64,000 nt of DNA from Roseovarius albus. GTDB taxonomy: Bacteria > Pseudomonadota > Alphaproteobacteria > Rhodobacterales > Rhodobacteraceae. The translations under genes and the position numbers were made by a program. Where the stretch lies: assembly GCF_900172335.1 (NCBI RefSeq), contig NZ_FWFX01000004.1, positions 186,001 to 250,000 of the forward strand. Direction: 5' to 3'. Numbering within the stretch: the stretch's first letter is position 1; the number at the start of each line of letters is the position of its first letter. Under the pieces are notes generated by a model that was given only the letters and a program-made list of their open reading frames with translations, had not been told where the DNA came from and did no database searches. Of the stretch, positions 20,045 to 30,393 are shown one piece after another.

Positions 20045-20698
20045 TCAATCTTTGACAAGCTGCAAGTACGGGCGAACGCCGCGACGTGGCTGCGAAGGAT
20101 ACTCATGTATTTCGACGTCATCGTTTTGGATCAACTTCAGGGCAGGGGTCTCGATTGGTCGTATCGCTTCAATCGCGCTGGTCTGGATTTCAAACCGACG
20201 CGGTCCAATGCCAATCTGACCTTCGGTCAAAAAACAGCCCAACGCACGGGACGTATCTCCCAAATCACTTTTTAGCGGTAGTAGAATGAGCACGCCCTGT
20301 AGTGCGGGCGCGTCTGGATTTCCTGCTGAATGCAGGTACAAAGTCAGACTGGCGGGGGTCTCGAAGAGATCGACCAAAGCATCTGCCATACGCATGCGGT
20401 CTTCGGGCACTAAAAAGCTGGTGATTGGCATCCCCCGCACTTCCATTCCCATCAGATCGTTGAGGTGCGTGCCTGCCATGCGAAATCGGGCAATGCCCGG
20501 GGCAAGTTTCTCAATAATGAAGGCTTTAGAGACGACCTCCTGCAAATTGGCCGGCTCGATGTCGCTGCGCAAAGGAAGAGACCCGTTTACACATTTGTTG
20601 ATCCAATAGCGTTTAACAGCGTCGATTTGGAGCCTTAAGACTTGAGGAATATCTCTTGATGTCTTGGCCGTTCTGGAAGTTTTAAGCGTATCTGTCAT
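20045..20698 (-). CDS. PAS-domain protein (PAS_5-like)
   Basis: A 217-residue protein from the ATG at 20698. It resembles the single-domain PAS proteins widespread in alphaproteobacteria (PAS_5). The PAS-like core covers residues 25-165, including AFIIEKLAPGIARFRMAGTHL and ALGCFLTEGQIG. No output domain is present and the C-terminal 50 residues are polar, so it may be a sensory or scaffold protein. It is divergent from the yicC-gmk operon. Function unknown. Confidence 0.75.
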   Translation of the reverse strand: MTDTLKTSRTAKTSRDIPQVLRLQIDAVKRYWINKCVNGSLPLRSDIEPANLQEVVSKAFIIEKLAPGIARFRMAGTHLNDLMGMEVRGMPITSFLVPEDRMRMADALVDLFETPASLTLYLHSAGNPDAPALQGVLILLPLKSDLGDTSRALGCFLTEGQIGIGPRRFEIQTSAIEAIRPIETPALKLIQNDDVEIHEYPSQPRRGVRPYLQLVKD

Positions 20699-20887
20699 TG
20701 ATCTACCTGTGTTCACTCATACGATTGCGCATTATGCCCATCCAATTCGTTACGAATTTGACATAGTTTCGTTCCGTTTTGTTTAGATTTCCTAACGATT
20801 GGTTAACAGTGAGGAGGGAATTTTCGGTTCTCCTTGCCAGTTCTGAGTCAAATGGGTAGGAGAAACGGGCATCGCAGGAGGCGTATT

Positions 20888-21778
20888 TTGTTGAAATCTA
20901 TGACAGCTTTTGCATCCGCCAAAGGCAATGACGATCTCTATTCCTGGGCCTGGGAATTACGTAGCGTTAATGGCAAAGGGCTGGATCTGCGCCAACGTAT
21001 ACCCGACTGGATCGAAGGGCTTGAAGCGGCGTTGCGCGCCCGGATCAGCAAAGCGCTGAGCCGAGGAAATGTCTCTCTGTCTCTGCGTATCCAATCAGAA
21101 GAACCAGAAAGCACTCAAAGTCTTAATCAAGCAAACCTGGCCAGTATTTTGGCGCATATGGCCGAAGTGGAAACACAGGCGATGAGCGCCGGTGTATCCT
21201 TGGCCCCAGCAACCTCTGCTGATGTCCTCTCTATCCGTGGCGTTTTGGAAAACCGATCCGCTGACAAAGATAGCAAAGCTCTATCCTCCGTGCTCCAAAA
21301 AGAATTTGAGCCACTCTTGCAAAGCTTCATCGCCATGCGAGAGAGCGAGGGCCAGGCGCTCGCGCATGTGTTAGACGAGCAGTTGAACCAAATCGAGGCG
21401 CTCACGCAGTCCGCGACTGAGGTTCTTGAGGCGCGCCGCGAAGATATGCAATCGGCATTCCGAGCATCTTTAGCGCGTGTAATGGACAACGTTGATGGCG
21501 CAGATGAGGCGCGTGTGGCGCAAGAATTGGCGACACTGGCCGTTAAGACCGACATCACTGAAGAGATTGATCGCCTGCGGGCGCATATCAAGGCGGCAAG
21601 GGGACTTGTCGCAAAAGGATCTCCCGTTGGCCGAAAGCTGGATTTTTTGGCTCAAGAATTCAATCGCGAGGCCAATACGCTGTGTTCCAAAGCCCAGAAT
21701 GCGGAACTGACTGCAATCGGGCTGGAGCTCAAAACCGTTATCGATCAGATGCGCGAACAAGTGCAGAATGTGGAGTAG
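20888..21778 (+). CDS. YicC/YloC-family endoribonuclease
   Basis: A 296-residue member of the YicC family, shown in bacteria to be an endoribonuclease involved in RNA turnover. The N-terminal [12 protein letters not shown] and the C-terminal [21 protein letters not shown] are family signatures. Although the open frame extends upstream, the TTG at 20888, six bases after AGGAGG, gives the normal N-terminus (MLKSMTAFA). It is followed 7 bases later by gmk, an arrangement conserved across many bacteria. Confidence 0.92.
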   Translation: MLKSMTAFASAKGNDDLYSWAWELRSVNGKGLDLRQRIPDWIEGLEAALRARISKALSRGNVSLSLRIQSEEPESTQSLNQANLASILAHMAEVETQAMSAGVSLAPATSADVLSIRGVLENRSADKDSKALSSVLQKEFEPLLQSFIAMRESEGQALAHVLDEQLNQIEALTQSATEVLEARREDMQSAFRASLARVMDNVDGADEARVAQELATLAVKTDITEEIDRLRAHIKAARGLVAKGSPVGRKLDFLAQEFNREANTLCSKAQNAELTAIGLELKTVIDQMREQVQNVE

Positions 21779-21785
21779 GAGCAAT

Positions 21786-22427
21786 ATGAGCAATCGTCGT
21801 GGCCTGTTGATCATCCTGTCGTCGCCCTCGGGCGCAGGCAAATCCACATTGAGCAAGCGTCTGAGAACGTGGGATCCGAGCCTTGCCTTTTCTGTCTCTG
21901 CCACAACTCGTGAACCAAGACCGGGTGAAGTAGACGGACAGGATTATCATTTCATGACCGAAGAGGATTTCAAGCACGACGTCAGTCACGGCGAGATGCT
22001 CGAGCACGCCCACGTCTTTGGCAATTTCTATGGATCTCCCAAAGGCCCAGTGCAGACTGCGATTGAGGCAGGGCGCGACGTGCTGTTTGACATCGACTGG
22101 CAAGGCGCGGCCCAGATCCGGAATTCGGAATTGGCTCCACATACGTTGTCGATATTCATCCTGCCGCCTTCGATCATTGAACTTCGTCGTCGTTTGATCA
22201 GCCGGGGGCAGGACAGTGACGATGTCATCCAAAAACGCATGCGTAAAAGCTGGGATGAAATCTCACGTTGGGATTCCTATGATCACGTGTTGATTAACGA
22301 CGATCTGGATGCCACTGAGGCCGATTTGAAAACCATCATAAATGCGACACGTTTACGGCGTATCCAACAACCACACTTGGTGGAACACGTGCGCAAACTA
22401 CAAACGGAATTCGAGGAAAATCAATGA
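21786..22427 (+). CDS. gmk: Guanylate kinase
   Basis: Phosphorylates GMP to GDP. The 213-residue product has the P-loop SPSGAGKS (residues 13-20), the GMP-binding [17 protein letters not shown] and a lid region. The ATG at 21786 follows AGGAGC, overlapping the end of yicC. Its final four bases overlap the carbonic anhydrase ATG (ATGA), so the two are translationally coupled. Confidence 0.96.
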   Translation: MSNRRGLLIILSSPSGAGKSTLSKRLRTWDPSLAFSVSATTREPRPGEVDGQDYHFMTEEDFKHDVSHGEMLEHAHVFGNFYGSPKGPVQTAIEAGRDVLFDIDWQGAAQIRNSELAPHTLSIFILPPSIIELRRRLISRGQDSDDVIQKRMRKSWDEISRWDSYDHVLINDDLDATEADLKTIINATRLRRIQQPHLVEHVRKLQTEFEENQ

Positions 22428-22945
22428 CTTTGTATGCGCTCGATGATCACAGCCCGCAGATTGCCGAGGATACTTGGATCGCGCCAGACGCCAATGTCAT
22501 CGGGCAGGTGGTCGTCGAAGAGGCGGCCTCGGTCTGGTTTGGCTGCACCCTGCGGGGCGACAACGAGCTCATCCTTATCGGCGCGGGCACTAACGTGCAG
22601 GAAAACACCATCATGCACACGGACATGGGCTTTCCGCTGACCATCGGCGCGGGATGCACCATTGGCCACAAGGCGATGTTGCATGGCTGCTCCTTGGGCG
22701 AAAATACTCTGATCGGTATGGGGGCCACTGTTTTGAACGGCGCCAAGATCGGCAAGAATTGCTTAATCGGGGCGGGGGCACTGATCACCGAGGGCAAGGA
22801 AATCCCGGATGGATCGCTGGTCATGGGGGCACCGGGCAAGGTGGTACGCCAGTTGGATGAGGCCGCGATCGACCGCCTCAAAGTTAGTGCGCGTCATTAT
22901 CAGCAAAACATGCGTCGCTTCCGCGCGGGACTTCGCGCGCTATAA
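22424..22945 (+). CDS. Gamma-class carbonic anhydrase-like protein
   Basis: A 173-residue left-handed beta-helix protein of the gamma carbonic anhydrase family (YrdA/CaiE type). Possible zinc ligands are His65, His82 and His87, in IMHTD and [10 protein letters not shown], which match the family spacing. Some members are active only under oxidising conditions or bind cofactors, so the activity is not certain. It overlaps gmk by four bases and precedes phoR by 23. Confidence 0.88.
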   Translation: MTLYALDDHSPQIAEDTWIAPDANVIGQVVVEEAASVWFGCTLRGDNELILIGAGTNVQENTIMHTDMGFPLTIGAGCTIGHKAMLHGCSLGENTLIGMGATVLNGAKIGKNCLIGAGALITEGKEIPDGSLVMGAPGKVVRQLDEAAIDRLKVSARHYQQNMRRFRAGLRAL

Positions 22946-22968
22946 GAGATGAGACCAAAGGGGCTGAA

Positions 22969-24018
22969 ATGGACACGCAACAGATTAACGCGCTGCTCGA
23001 TGCTCTGCCACTACCCGCACTGGCCATTGGCCCCAAGGAAACCATTCTGGGCGCCAATGATGCAGCCCTCAGTCTTTTGGGGCGTGGCATGGTGGGGCGT
23101 CATTTTATTACGGCTCTGCGTCAGCCCAGTGTTTTGGACGTGGTCGAGGCGACTTTGCGAGATGGCTCTATCAATGCGACCCGTTACCTAAGCAACGATG
23201 GCGCTCAAGACACCACCTTTATCATCAACTGCGCGCCGGTGGATGTCGGCCAAGGGGCCGGGGCGTTAGTTTGTTTTGAAGACATTACCCATGTGGAACA
23301 AATCGGTCAGATGCGCCGCGACTTTGTGGCGAACGTTAGCCATGAGCTGCGTAGCCCACTGACAGCACTGTCGGGCTTCATCGAAACTTTGCGCGGTCCT
23401 GCACGTGATGATGAAGTGGCACGTGAGCGTTTTCTTGCGATCATGCAAGATGAAGCATCGCGTATGGAGCGATTGGTCAAGGATCTCCTGTCACTCAGTC
23501 GTGTTGAAAGCGAGGAACGCCAGCGGCCGACCACTGAGATCGATATTTTGCGAGTGATTGGCTCTGTTCTGCATTCATTGCAGCCGTTGATTCTGGGAAA
23601 CAATATTGAAATCGTTCAAGAATTCGCCAACGACAAAATTATCCTTGCGGGTGATCAAGATCAGCTCCAACAGGTACTGACTAACCTGATCGAAAATGCA
23701 ATCAAATACGGTGGCCGCGACCAGCGGGTTCATGTACGCGCTAGTACCACGAATGACGAACCCACAATGCGTGGCCCCGCCGTGGTTGTTGCGATCCGCG
23801 ATCAAGGTCCAGGGATTGACCAGATCCACATTCCCCGTCTGACCGAACGTTTCTATCGCGTTGACAGCCACCGCTCACGCGAGATAGGCGGCACCGGTCT
23901 TGGGTTGGCCATCGTTAAACATATCCTAAACCGCCACCGTGGACGTTTGAGAATCGATTCGACCTTAGGAAATGGCAGTGAATTTCGCGTCATTCTACCT
24001 TTGGGGAAAAATATTTAA
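22969..24018 (+). CDS. phoR: Phosphate regulon sensor kinase PhoR, soluble form
   Basis: A histidine kinase that should phosphorylate PhoB under phosphate limitation. The 349 residues comprise a PAS domain (about 5-110), a HisKA domain with His125 in VSHELRSP, and a HATPase domain with N, G1 and G2 boxes (NLIENAIKYGG, DQGPGID, GGTGLGLAI). The E. coli protein has membrane segments at the N-terminus; none is visible here, so it is predicted to be cytoplasmic. It lies directly before pstSCAB-phoU-phoB, with a separate promoter region before pstS. Confidence 0.9.
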   Translation: MDTQQINALLDALPLPALAIGPKETILGANDAALSLLGRGMVGRHFITALRQPSVLDVVEATLRDGSINATRYLSNDGAQDTTFIINCAPVDVGQGAGALVCFEDITHVEQIGQMRRDFVANVSHELRSPLTALSGFIETLRGPARDDEVARERFLAIMQDEASRMERLVKDLLSLSRVESEERQRPTTEIDILRVIGSVLHSLQPLILGNNIEIVQEFANDKIILAGDQDQLQQVLTNLIENAIKYGGRDQRVHVRASTTNDEPTMRGPAVVVAIRDQGPGIDQIHIPRLTERFYRVDSHRSREIGGTGLGLAIVKHILNRHRGRLRIDSTLGNGSEFRVILPLGKNI

Positions 24019-24072
24019 CAAATTATTTTAATAAAAGAACATTAATACAATAAGTTAGACGCTCCACCTCTC

Positions 24073-24112
24073 CTGTCATAAAAGCGTTACAAATCTTTAA
24101 CAAAAGCGTTGC
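24073..24112 (+). promoter_or_regulatory. Two tandem Pho boxes before pstS
   Basis: Four 7-bp PhoB half-sites stand exactly 11 bases apart: CTGTCAT (24073), GCGTTAC (24084), CTTTAAC (24095) and GCGTTGC (24106). They are separated by A-rich 4-bp spacers. CTGTCAT matches the consensus half-site exactly. They lie 73 bases before the pstS ATG, as expected for activation of pst by PhoB~P. Confidence 0.85.
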
Positions 24113-24184
24113 TGAGCCCGCCTAGAAAGCGCGCAAGGTTTCCGCACACGGCGGAGCCAAGAATTAAATTCAGGAGCGTTACGC

Positions 24185-25240
24185 ATGTCTCTCGTTAAAC
24201 TGACCACATCTGCTGTGGCCATCGCGGCCGTCTCGGCCTCCGCTGCCTATGCGCGCGACAACGTACAGGTTGCCGGTTCTTCAACCGTTCTGCCTTATGC
24301 CTCGATCGTTGCCGAAGCTTTTGGCGAAAACTTTGACTTCCCAACTCCGGTTGTTGAATCGGGCGGCTCTTCCGCTGGCCTCAAGCGCTTCTGCGAAGGC
24401 GTTGGTGAAAACACCATAGACGTTGCAAATGCATCGCGCGCCATTCGTGAAAAAGAAGTGAAAGCCTGCGCAGAAAACGGTGTGACTGACATCATCGAAG
24501 TTCGCATTGGTTATGACGGCATCGTTTTTGCGTCTCAAATCGACGGCCCAGACTTTACCGCGTTCGAACCGATTGACTGGTTCAATGCCCTGAGCCCAAA
24601 AGTTGTTGTTGACGGCGCATTGGTCGACAACCCGAACAACAAATGGTCGGATGCAAATGCTGATTTGCCAGACGTTGAAATCGCGGCCTTCATCCCAGGT
24701 ACCAAGCACGGTACCCGTGAAGTGTTCGAAGAAAAGGTTCTGGTCGAAGGGTGTAAAGCCTCCGGTGCCTATGACCTGTATCTGGCTGCCGCAGAAGGCG
24801 ACAGCGAAAAGGCCAAGAAGAAAGCTGCCAAAAAAGCGTGCTACCACGTGCGCACTGATGGTAAATCAGTCGACATCGACGGTGATTACACCGAAACTCT
24901 GGCCCGTATCGACAGCAACGCCGAAGGTGTTGGCGTCTTCGGTCTCGCGTTCTACGAGAACAACACAGACAAGCTGAAAGTGGCAACCATGTCGGAGGTT
25001 GCTCCTTCGACAGAAACCATTGCATCGGGTGAATACCCAGTATCGCGCCCGCTGTTCTTCTACATCAAAAAGGCCCACATCGGCGTGATCCCAGGCCTGA
25101 AAGAATACGCAGAATTCTTCGTCGCCGATGAGATTGCAGGCCCAGATGGTCCACTGGCCGAATATGGTCTCGTATCCGATCCAGAACTGAGCGAGACACA
25201 ATCCTCGGTTGCCGATGAAACCACACTCGGCGGATCATAA
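24185..25240 (+). CDS. pstS: Phosphate-binding periplasmic protein
   Basis: Captures inorganic phosphate for the PstCAB transporter. The 351-residue product has a signal peptide (about 1-23, cut after AYA). Phosphate-binding motifs are VAGSSTVLPYA near the N-terminus and ESGGSSAG. The C-terminal part fits the family. Length is typical of the alphaproteobacterial PstS group. A hairpin follows before pstC, suggesting more pstS than pstCAB message. Confidence 0.96.
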   Translation: MSLVKLTTSAVAIAAVSASAAYARDNVQVAGSSTVLPYASIVAEAFGENFDFPTPVVESGGSSAGLKRFCEGVGENTIDVANASRAIREKEVKACAENGVTDIIEVRIGYDGIVFASQIDGPDFTAFEPIDWFNALSPKVVVDGALVDNPNNKWSDANADLPDVEIAAFIPGTKHGTREVFEEKVLVEGCKASGAYDLYLAAAEGDSEKAKKKAAKKACYHVRTDGKSVDIDGDYTETLARIDSNAEGVGVFGLAFYENNTDKLKVATMSEVAPSTETIASGEYPVSRPLFFYIKKAHIGVIPGLKEYAEFFVADEIAGPDGPLAEYGLVSDPELSETQSSVADETTLGGS

Positions 25241-25256
25241 TTCATCAAATATCTGG

Positions 25257-25274
25257 GGTGGCCTTTGGGCCATC
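25257..25274 (+). terminator. Attenuator-like hairpin between pstS and pstC
   Basis: GGTGGCC (25257-25263) pairs with GGCCATC (25268-25274), one G-T pair, loop TTTG. No T-run follows, so partial termination or protection of the pstS message from 3' decay is more likely than full termination. Confidence 0.5.
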
Positions 25275-25318
25275 TCAACCCACTTTCGTGACTATCCTCT
25301 GACGTGATCGGAACTACC

Positions 25319-26779
25319 ATGCCTTCCAACTGGCTCGTCCTGATTGTGCTTGCGCTGGCTACCATCGGCTTTGTGATCGGGCGCGCGCGCGCCATACAAA
25401 GCGCAGGTGGCGAAACCAGAGACCTGCATTCTCTGCCATCCTACTATGGTACCCATGTGGCGATGATGGCCGCTGTGCCCGCTATCGGGTTGCTGTTGAT
25501 CTGGTTGATCGCACAGCCATTAATCATTAACAGCTCAGTTGCGTCCAGCATTCCAGACAGTGCCATTGCAGAAACTGATTTGGGCCTAGTGATGAGTGAC
25601 GTCCGCCGCGTGGCTGATGGGCTGGATGTAGCCGTCAGCCAAGGTGCGATGACAACTCAGGACGCGCAAAACCTCAATGCTGATGAAACAGATGTGCGTG
25701 CCGAACTGGCAAAGGTTGGCGTGGCGCTTGGCTCTGATGTCAGCGTGCCCATTCTTGAAGCTGCACAAGACTACCGGCAAAAGTCCAAAGTGGGCAGTAT
25801 GGCCATGGCGGCGGCTGTCCTGACGTTGGTTGCAGGGGGCATGTTCTTTGCCGTGGGACGCACAAATAAAAGTTTCCGCGCGCGTAATGTGGTGGAGTCC
25901 GGCATCAAAACCTTACTGCTGGCAGCGGCGTCCTTGGCCATCCTGACCACTTTAGGTATCGTGTTGTCGCTGGTCTTTAACACCGTTGAATTCTTTAAGC
26001 TTTATCCCCTCAGCGAGTTTTTCTTCGGCCTGACATGGGCTCCCAGTTTTGGTGGCGGGTCCGAACTTGGCTTTCTCCCACTACTGTGGGGCACGCTTTA
26101 CATCTCAATTATCGCACTAGCTGTCGCTGTACCGATCGGCTTGTTCGCAGCGATTTACCTATCGGAGTACGCCAGCCCGAAAATGCGCTCGGTCGCCAAA
26201 CCGCTGATCGAAATCCTCGCTGGAATCCCGACAATTGTTTACGGTCTGTTTGCGTTGCTCACGGTCGGCCCGCTGTTGGTCAGCATCTTCGGGGCTGATG
26301 GCGTTGGCATCATGAAAGCAGGTACTGCTGTGATGACCGCTGGTTTGGTGATGGGTGTGATGCTGATCCCATTTGTAAGCTCGCTGTCTGATGACATCAT
26401 CAATGCGGTGCCACAATCCCTGCGTGATGGTTCTTATGGCTTGGGGGCAACCCGGTCAGAAACGATCAAGCAGGTGGTGCTGCCTGCGGCGCTTCCGGGT
26501 ATTGTGGGGGCAATTTTGCTGGCTGCCTCGCGCGCCATTGGCGAAACTATGATCGTGGTACTGGGGGCGGGGGCCGCCGCCCGATTGAGCCTGAACCCGT
26601 TCGAGGCGATGACCACTGTCACTGCCAAGATCGTCAGCCAGCTGACCGGTGACGCTGACTTTGCCTCGCCCGAGGCTTTGGTTGCCTTTGCCTTGGCGAT
26701 GGCGCTTTTCATCATCACATTGGGGCTTAACGTTGTGGCCCTCTACATCGTGCGCAAATACCGGGAGCAGTACGAATGA
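25319..26779 (+). CDS. pstC: Phosphate ABC transporter permease PstC
   Basis: Inner-membrane permease of the high-affinity phosphate importer. From the ATG at 25319 it has 486 residues, much longer than the about 320 of E. coli PstC. The extra length is an N-terminal region (residues 1-210) with a membrane segment, a periplasmic coil and two further membrane segments; this long form is usual in alphaproteobacteria. The permease domain includes the EAA loop GATRSETIKQVVLPAALPGI. The last four bases overlap pstA. Confidence 0.94.
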   Translation: MPSNWLVLIVLALATIGFVIGRARAIQSAGGETRDLHSLPSYYGTHVAMMAAVPAIGLLLIWLIAQPLIINSSVASSIPDSAIAETDLGLVMSDVRRVADGLDVAVSQGAMTTQDAQNLNADETDVRAELAKVGVALGSDVSVPILEAAQDYRQKSKVGSMAMAAAVLTLVAGGMFFAVGRTNKSFRARNVVESGIKTLLLAAASLAILTTLGIVLSLVFNTVEFFKLYPLSEFFFGLTWAPSFGGGSELGFLPLLWGTLYISIIALAVAVPIGLFAAIYLSEYASPKMRSVAKPLIEILAGIPTIVYGLFALLTVGPLLVSIFGADGVGIMKAGTAVMTAGLVMGVMLIPFVSSLSDDIINAVPQSLRDGSYGLGATRSETIKQVVLPAALPGIVGAILLAASRAIGETMIVVLGAGAAARLSLNPFEAMTTVTAKIVSQLTGDADFASPEALVAFALAMALFIITLGLNVVALYIVRKYREQYE

Positions 26780-28131
26780 CCGATATGGCGACCAACAATG
26801 ATATCGTGCCACCGGCGAAATCTTCGCTGCTGGCGCTAGATGCCCGCACGCAACGCCGAAACCGTGAGGAAAGCACCTTTAAGGCACTTGGTCTGGGCGC
26901 TGTCGGGATCGGAATGTTGTTCCTGTTAATCCTGCTGACCACCATCGTCAGTAACGGCGTCGGCGCGTTCACACAGACCTTCATCAATGTACCAGTCTAT
27001 CTGGATCCGGCCAAGCTCGACAAAAAGGGTGAACGCAATCTTGACGACATCAAGAAGGTTTCAACCTTCGGATACAGCCCCTTGGTTCTGAATGGTCTGC
27101 TCGAACTGGTTCAGGAAAATGGAATCGATACACCGTTTGAAAAATCCAAACAGATGAAGAGCCTCGTGTCCGCATCCGCTGCCGCAAAAGTGCGCGACTA
27201 CGTGATCGCCAACCCGGATCAGATTGGTGAAACTGTCACCTTCAATTTGCTCGCCGCGAGCCGTGTGGATGGCTATCTCAAAGACCGCGTCAAACGCGAG
27301 GATGTTGCCCGTGATAAAAACATCTCGGCTGAACACCTCGATCTTGTTGACGAATTGGTCAAGGCAGGGATCGTTAAGAAAGGCTTCAACTGGTCCTTTA
27401 TCACCGGCGCAGATGCTTCTGAAAGCCGGGCAGAACAGGCCGGAATCGGTGTGGCGATGATGGGGTCATTCTTCATGATGCTGGTGGTGCTTTTGCTCAG
27501 CTTGCCCATCGGCGTGGCCGCATCGATCTATCTTGAAGAGTTTGCACCACAAAACAAGTTCACCGACCTGATAGAGGTGAACATCTCGAACCTTGCTGCG
27601 GTTCCGTCGATTGTCTTTGGTATCTTGGGTCTGGCTGTATTCATCCAGTTCATGCACCTGCCGCAATCTGCACCATTGGTGGGCGGCTTGGTTCTCACAT
27701 TGATGACCTTGCCAACGATCATCATCTCAACCCGTGCAGCCCTCAAGGCTGTCCCATCCAGCATCCGTCAAGCGGCACTTGGGGTGGGGGCATCCAAAAT
27801 GCAGTCGGTGTTCCACCACGTCCTTCCCTTGGCCATGCCCGGCATCTTAACCGGCACCATCATTGGCCTGGCGCAGGCGTTGGGTGAAACCGCTCCGCTT
27901 CTATTGATCGGGATGGTGGGCTACATCGCCTCGAACCCGCCAGATGGCATCGTGTCGGGTTTCATGGACCCCAACTCGGCCATGCCTGCGCAGATCTATG
28001 AATGGGCAAAACGCGCCGATCCGGCCTACTATGAACGCGCCTGGGGTGGCATCATCATCCTGCTGCTCTTCCTGCTTACTATGAACGTCATCGCCGTCAT
28101 CCTGCGCCGCCGTTTTGAACGTCGCTGGTAA
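26776..28131 (+). CDS. pstA: Phosphate ABC transporter permease PstA
   Basis: The partner permease of PstC. The 451 residues include an N-terminal extension (about 1-225) of the DUF3333 type with one membrane segment and a large periplasmic part, then the permease domain. The EAA motif is [23 protein letters not shown]-like, read near residues 345-365. It starts inside the pstC stop codon (ATGA), so both are translationally coupled, in keeping with equal subunit amounts. Confidence 0.94.
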   Translation: MTDMATNNDIVPPAKSSLLALDARTQRRNREESTFKALGLGAVGIGMLFLLILLTTIVSNGVGAFTQTFINVPVYLDPAKLDKKGERNLDDIKKVSTFGYSPLVLNGLLELVQENGIDTPFEKSKQMKSLVSASAAAKVRDYVIANPDQIGETVTFNLLAASRVDGYLKDRVKREDVARDKNISAEHLDLVDELVKAGIVKKGFNWSFITGADASESRAEQAGIGVAMMGSFFMMLVVLLLSLPIGVAASIYLEEFAPQNKFTDLIEVNISNLAAVPSIVFGILGLAVFIQFMHLPQSAPLVGGLVLTLMTLPTIIISTRAALKAVPSSIRQAALGVGASKMQSVFHHVLPLAMPGILTGTIIGLAQALGETAPLLLIGMVGYIASNPPDGIVSGFMDPNSAMPAQIYEWAKRADPAYYERAWGGIIILLLFLLTMNVIAVILRRRFERRW

Positions 28132-28150
28132 TTGGTTAGGATACAAAGAA

Positions 28151-28948
28151 ATGTTTGACACAGATAACGCAAAGAACACCATGACCCAAACCGACATCAA
28201 GTTTTCGGCCAAGAACGTTCAGGTATTTTATGGCGAAAACCACGCCATCAAGGATGTGAATGTCGAGTTGGAAGATAAGACAGTCACTGCCTTCATCGGC
28301 CCGTCCGGATGTGGCAAATCCACCTTCCTGCGTTGCCTGAACCGGATGAACGACACCATAGACATCTGCAAGGTCAAGGGTGACATCCTACTGGATGGTG
28401 AAGACATCTATGACAAGAGGGTCGATCCGGTACAGCTGCGCGCCAAGGTTGGGATGGTTTTTCAAAAACCAAACCCGTTCCCTAAATCAATCTACGACAA
28501 TGTGGCCTATGGCCCGCGCATTCACGGTCTGGCGCGCAGCAAGGCCGAGCTGGATGAAATCGTCGAAAAATCCCTTCGGGGTGCGGCCATCTGGAACGAG
28601 GTGAAAGATCGCCTTGATGCTCCGGGCACAGGTCTCTCAGGTGGCCAACAACAACGCCTGTGCATTGCCCGTGCGATTGCCACCAAGCCCGAAGTATTGC
28701 TGATGGATGAGCCTTGCTCGGCGCTTGATCCCATCGCAACCGCACAAGTCGAAGAGTTGATTGATGACTTGCGCAAGGACTTTTCGGTTGTGATTGTGAC
28801 TCACTCCATGCAGCAAGCCGCGCGTGTCAGTCAAAAAACTGCCTTTTTCCATCTCGGCAACCTAGTGGAGTTTGGCGAAACCCCGCAAATTTTCACCAAC
28901 CCAGAAGATGAACGCACCGAAAGCTACATCACAGGCCGTATCGGGTAG
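28151..28948 (+). CDS. pstB: Phosphate ABC transporter ATP-binding protein
   Basis: The ATPase of the phosphate importer. From the ATG at 28151 it has 265 residues. It carries Walker A (GPSGCGKST), the signature [16 protein letters not shown], Walker B ([12 protein letters not shown]) and the switch His in [11 protein letters not shown] second in-frame ATG at 28181 is possible but has no better ribosome binding site. The short spacing to phoU (11 bases) indicates one operon. Confidence 0.95.
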   Translation: MFDTDNAKNTMTQTDIKFSAKNVQVFYGENHAIKDVNVELEDKTVTAFIGPSGCGKSTFLRCLNRMNDTIDICKVKGDILLDGEDIYDKRVDPVQLRAKVGMVFQKPNPFPKSIYDNVAYGPRIHGLARSKAELDEIVEKSLRGAAIWNEVKDRLDAPGTGLSGGQQQRLCIARAIATKPEVLLMDEPCSALDPIATAQVEELIDDLRKDFSVVIVTHSMQQAARVSQKTAFFHLGNLVEFGETPQIFTNPEDERTESYITGRIG

Positions 28949-28959
28949 GAGCAGAGACA

Positions 28960-29688
28960 ATGAATACCGAAGCACATATCGCATCCGCATTTGATCGCGA
29001 TCTTGAGGGCATCCAAGCCAAGATCATGAAGATGGGCGGTCTGGTTGAAAATTCGATCCTCAACGCGGTGGAATCTCTGGAAAAGCGAGACGAAGAACAG
29101 GCGGAACAGGTTCGCAAAAGTGACCGCGTCATCGATGCGCTTGAAGAAGAGATTAACAACGACGCTGCACAGGTGATTGCCCTTCGTGCCCCAACCGCAG
29201 TTGATTTGCGTGTTGTTCTGTCGGTGATGAAGATCAGCGCCAACCTGGAACGCATTGGGGATTATGCGAAAAACATGGCCAAGCGTACCACGGTCCTTTC
29301 GCAAATGCCGCCGGTGAATGGCTCTGCTGCTTCTCTGCGCCGTATGGCAAAAGAGGTGGATCGTATGCTGCGTTCGGCGCTTGATGCTTATATTCAGCGC
29401 GACGTTGATCTGGCCTACGAGGTTATCCATCGTGACGAAGACGTCGACCAGATGTACAACACATTGTTTCGGGAATTCCTAACCTTCATGATGGAAGACC
29501 CGCGTAACATCACCGCCTGCATGCACCTCCATTTCATTGCCAAAAACACAGAACGCATGGGGGATCATGTGACTGCCATAGCCGAACAGGTGATCTATCT
29601 GGTTACGGGCGAAACACCCGATGAAAAGCGCCCGAAAGGTGATGAAACCTCGGTTAATCCCGATGTGGCTCCTCAATACGAAGAGTGA
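28960..29688 (+). CDS. phoU: Phosphate signalling/transport accessory protein PhoU
   Basis: Connects the Pst transporter with PhoR and keeps PhoB inactive when phosphate is plentiful. The 242-residue protein is all-helical, with two PhoU repeats (about 20-110 and 125-215). Metal-binding segments include NLERIGDYAKNMAKR in the first repeat and NTERMGDHVTAIAEQ in the second. Because PhoR here lacks membrane segments, PhoU is the likely route of contact with the transporter. Confidence 0.96.
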   Translation: MNTEAHIASAFDRDLEGIQAKIMKMGGLVENSILNAVESLEKRDEEQAEQVRKSDRVIDALEEEINNDAAQVIALRAPTAVDLRVVLSVMKISANLERIGDYAKNMAKRTTVLSQMPPVNGSAASLRRMAKEVDRMLRSALDAYIQRDVDLAYEVIHRDEDVDQMYNTLFREFLTFMMEDPRNITACMHLHFIAKNTERMGDHVTAIAEQVIYLVTGETPDEKRPKGDETSVNPDVAPQYEE

Positions 29689-29702
29689 TTTGGAACTAAA
29701 AC

Positions 29703-30392
29703 ATGCCGATAGAACAACCCAAGGTTCTCCTTGTTGAAGACGAACCCGCACAGCGCGAAGTTTTGGCTTATAATCTCGAAGCAGATGGTTTTGCCGTGAC
29801 CAAGGCTGAGAATGGTGAAGAAGCGTTGATACTGGTCGAGGAGGTCTCGCCTGACATCATCTTGCTCGATTGGATGTTGCCGAATGTGTCCGGTATAGAA
29901 GTTTGCCGCCGCCTCAAAACACGCAATGAAACCCGAGGTGTTCCGATCATCATGTTGTCGGCCCGCTCGGAGGAAGTCGACCGCGTGCGAGGGTTGGAAA
30001 TCGGGGCTGATGACTATGTCATCAAGCCCTATTCCGTGGTCGAACTGATGGCCCGTGTTCGCGCGCACCTGCGGCGAACACGGCCTTCCACAGTAGGCGA
30101 ACGCCTAGAATACCAAGACATAGTGCTGGATTCCGAGACCCACCGCGTGACCCGCGATGAAAAAGCGCTCAAACTCGGGCCCACTGAATTCCGTCTGCTT
30201 TCGACTTTCATGGAAAAACCGGGGCGCGTCTGGAGCCGTGAGCAGCTTTTAGACCGCGTCTGGGGGCGCGATATTTACGTTGACAGCCGCACGGTTGATG
30301 TGCACATCGGTCGATTGCGCAAAGCGCTGTGCCAGCATGGCGGAAATGACCCACTACGCACGGTACGCGGGGCTGGCTACGCTTTGGGGTGA
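29703..30392 (+). CDS. phoB: Phosphate regulon response regulator
   Basis: A 229-residue OmpR/PhoB-type regulator. The receiver domain has Asp12-Asp13 equivalents (VEDE), the phospho-acceptor Asp56 (LLDWMLP) and the conserved Lys (IKPYS). The C-terminal winged helix contains SREQLLDRVWGRDIYVDSRTV-type recognition helix residues. It should bind the Pho boxes at 24073. It is last in the pst operon and converges on a LysR gene 2 bases away. Confidence 0.96.
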   Translation: MPIEQPKVLLVEDEPAQREVLAYNLEADGFAVTKAENGEEALILVEEVSPDIILLDWMLPNVSGIEVCRRLKTRNETRGVPIIMLSARSEEVDRVRGLEIGADDYVIKPYSVVELMARVRAHLRRTRPSTVGERLEYQDIVLDSETHRVTRDEKALKLGPTEFRLLSTFMEKPGRVWSREQLLDRVWGRDIYVDSRTVDVHIGRLRKALCQHGGNDPLRTVRGAGYALG

Positions 30393-30393
30393 T

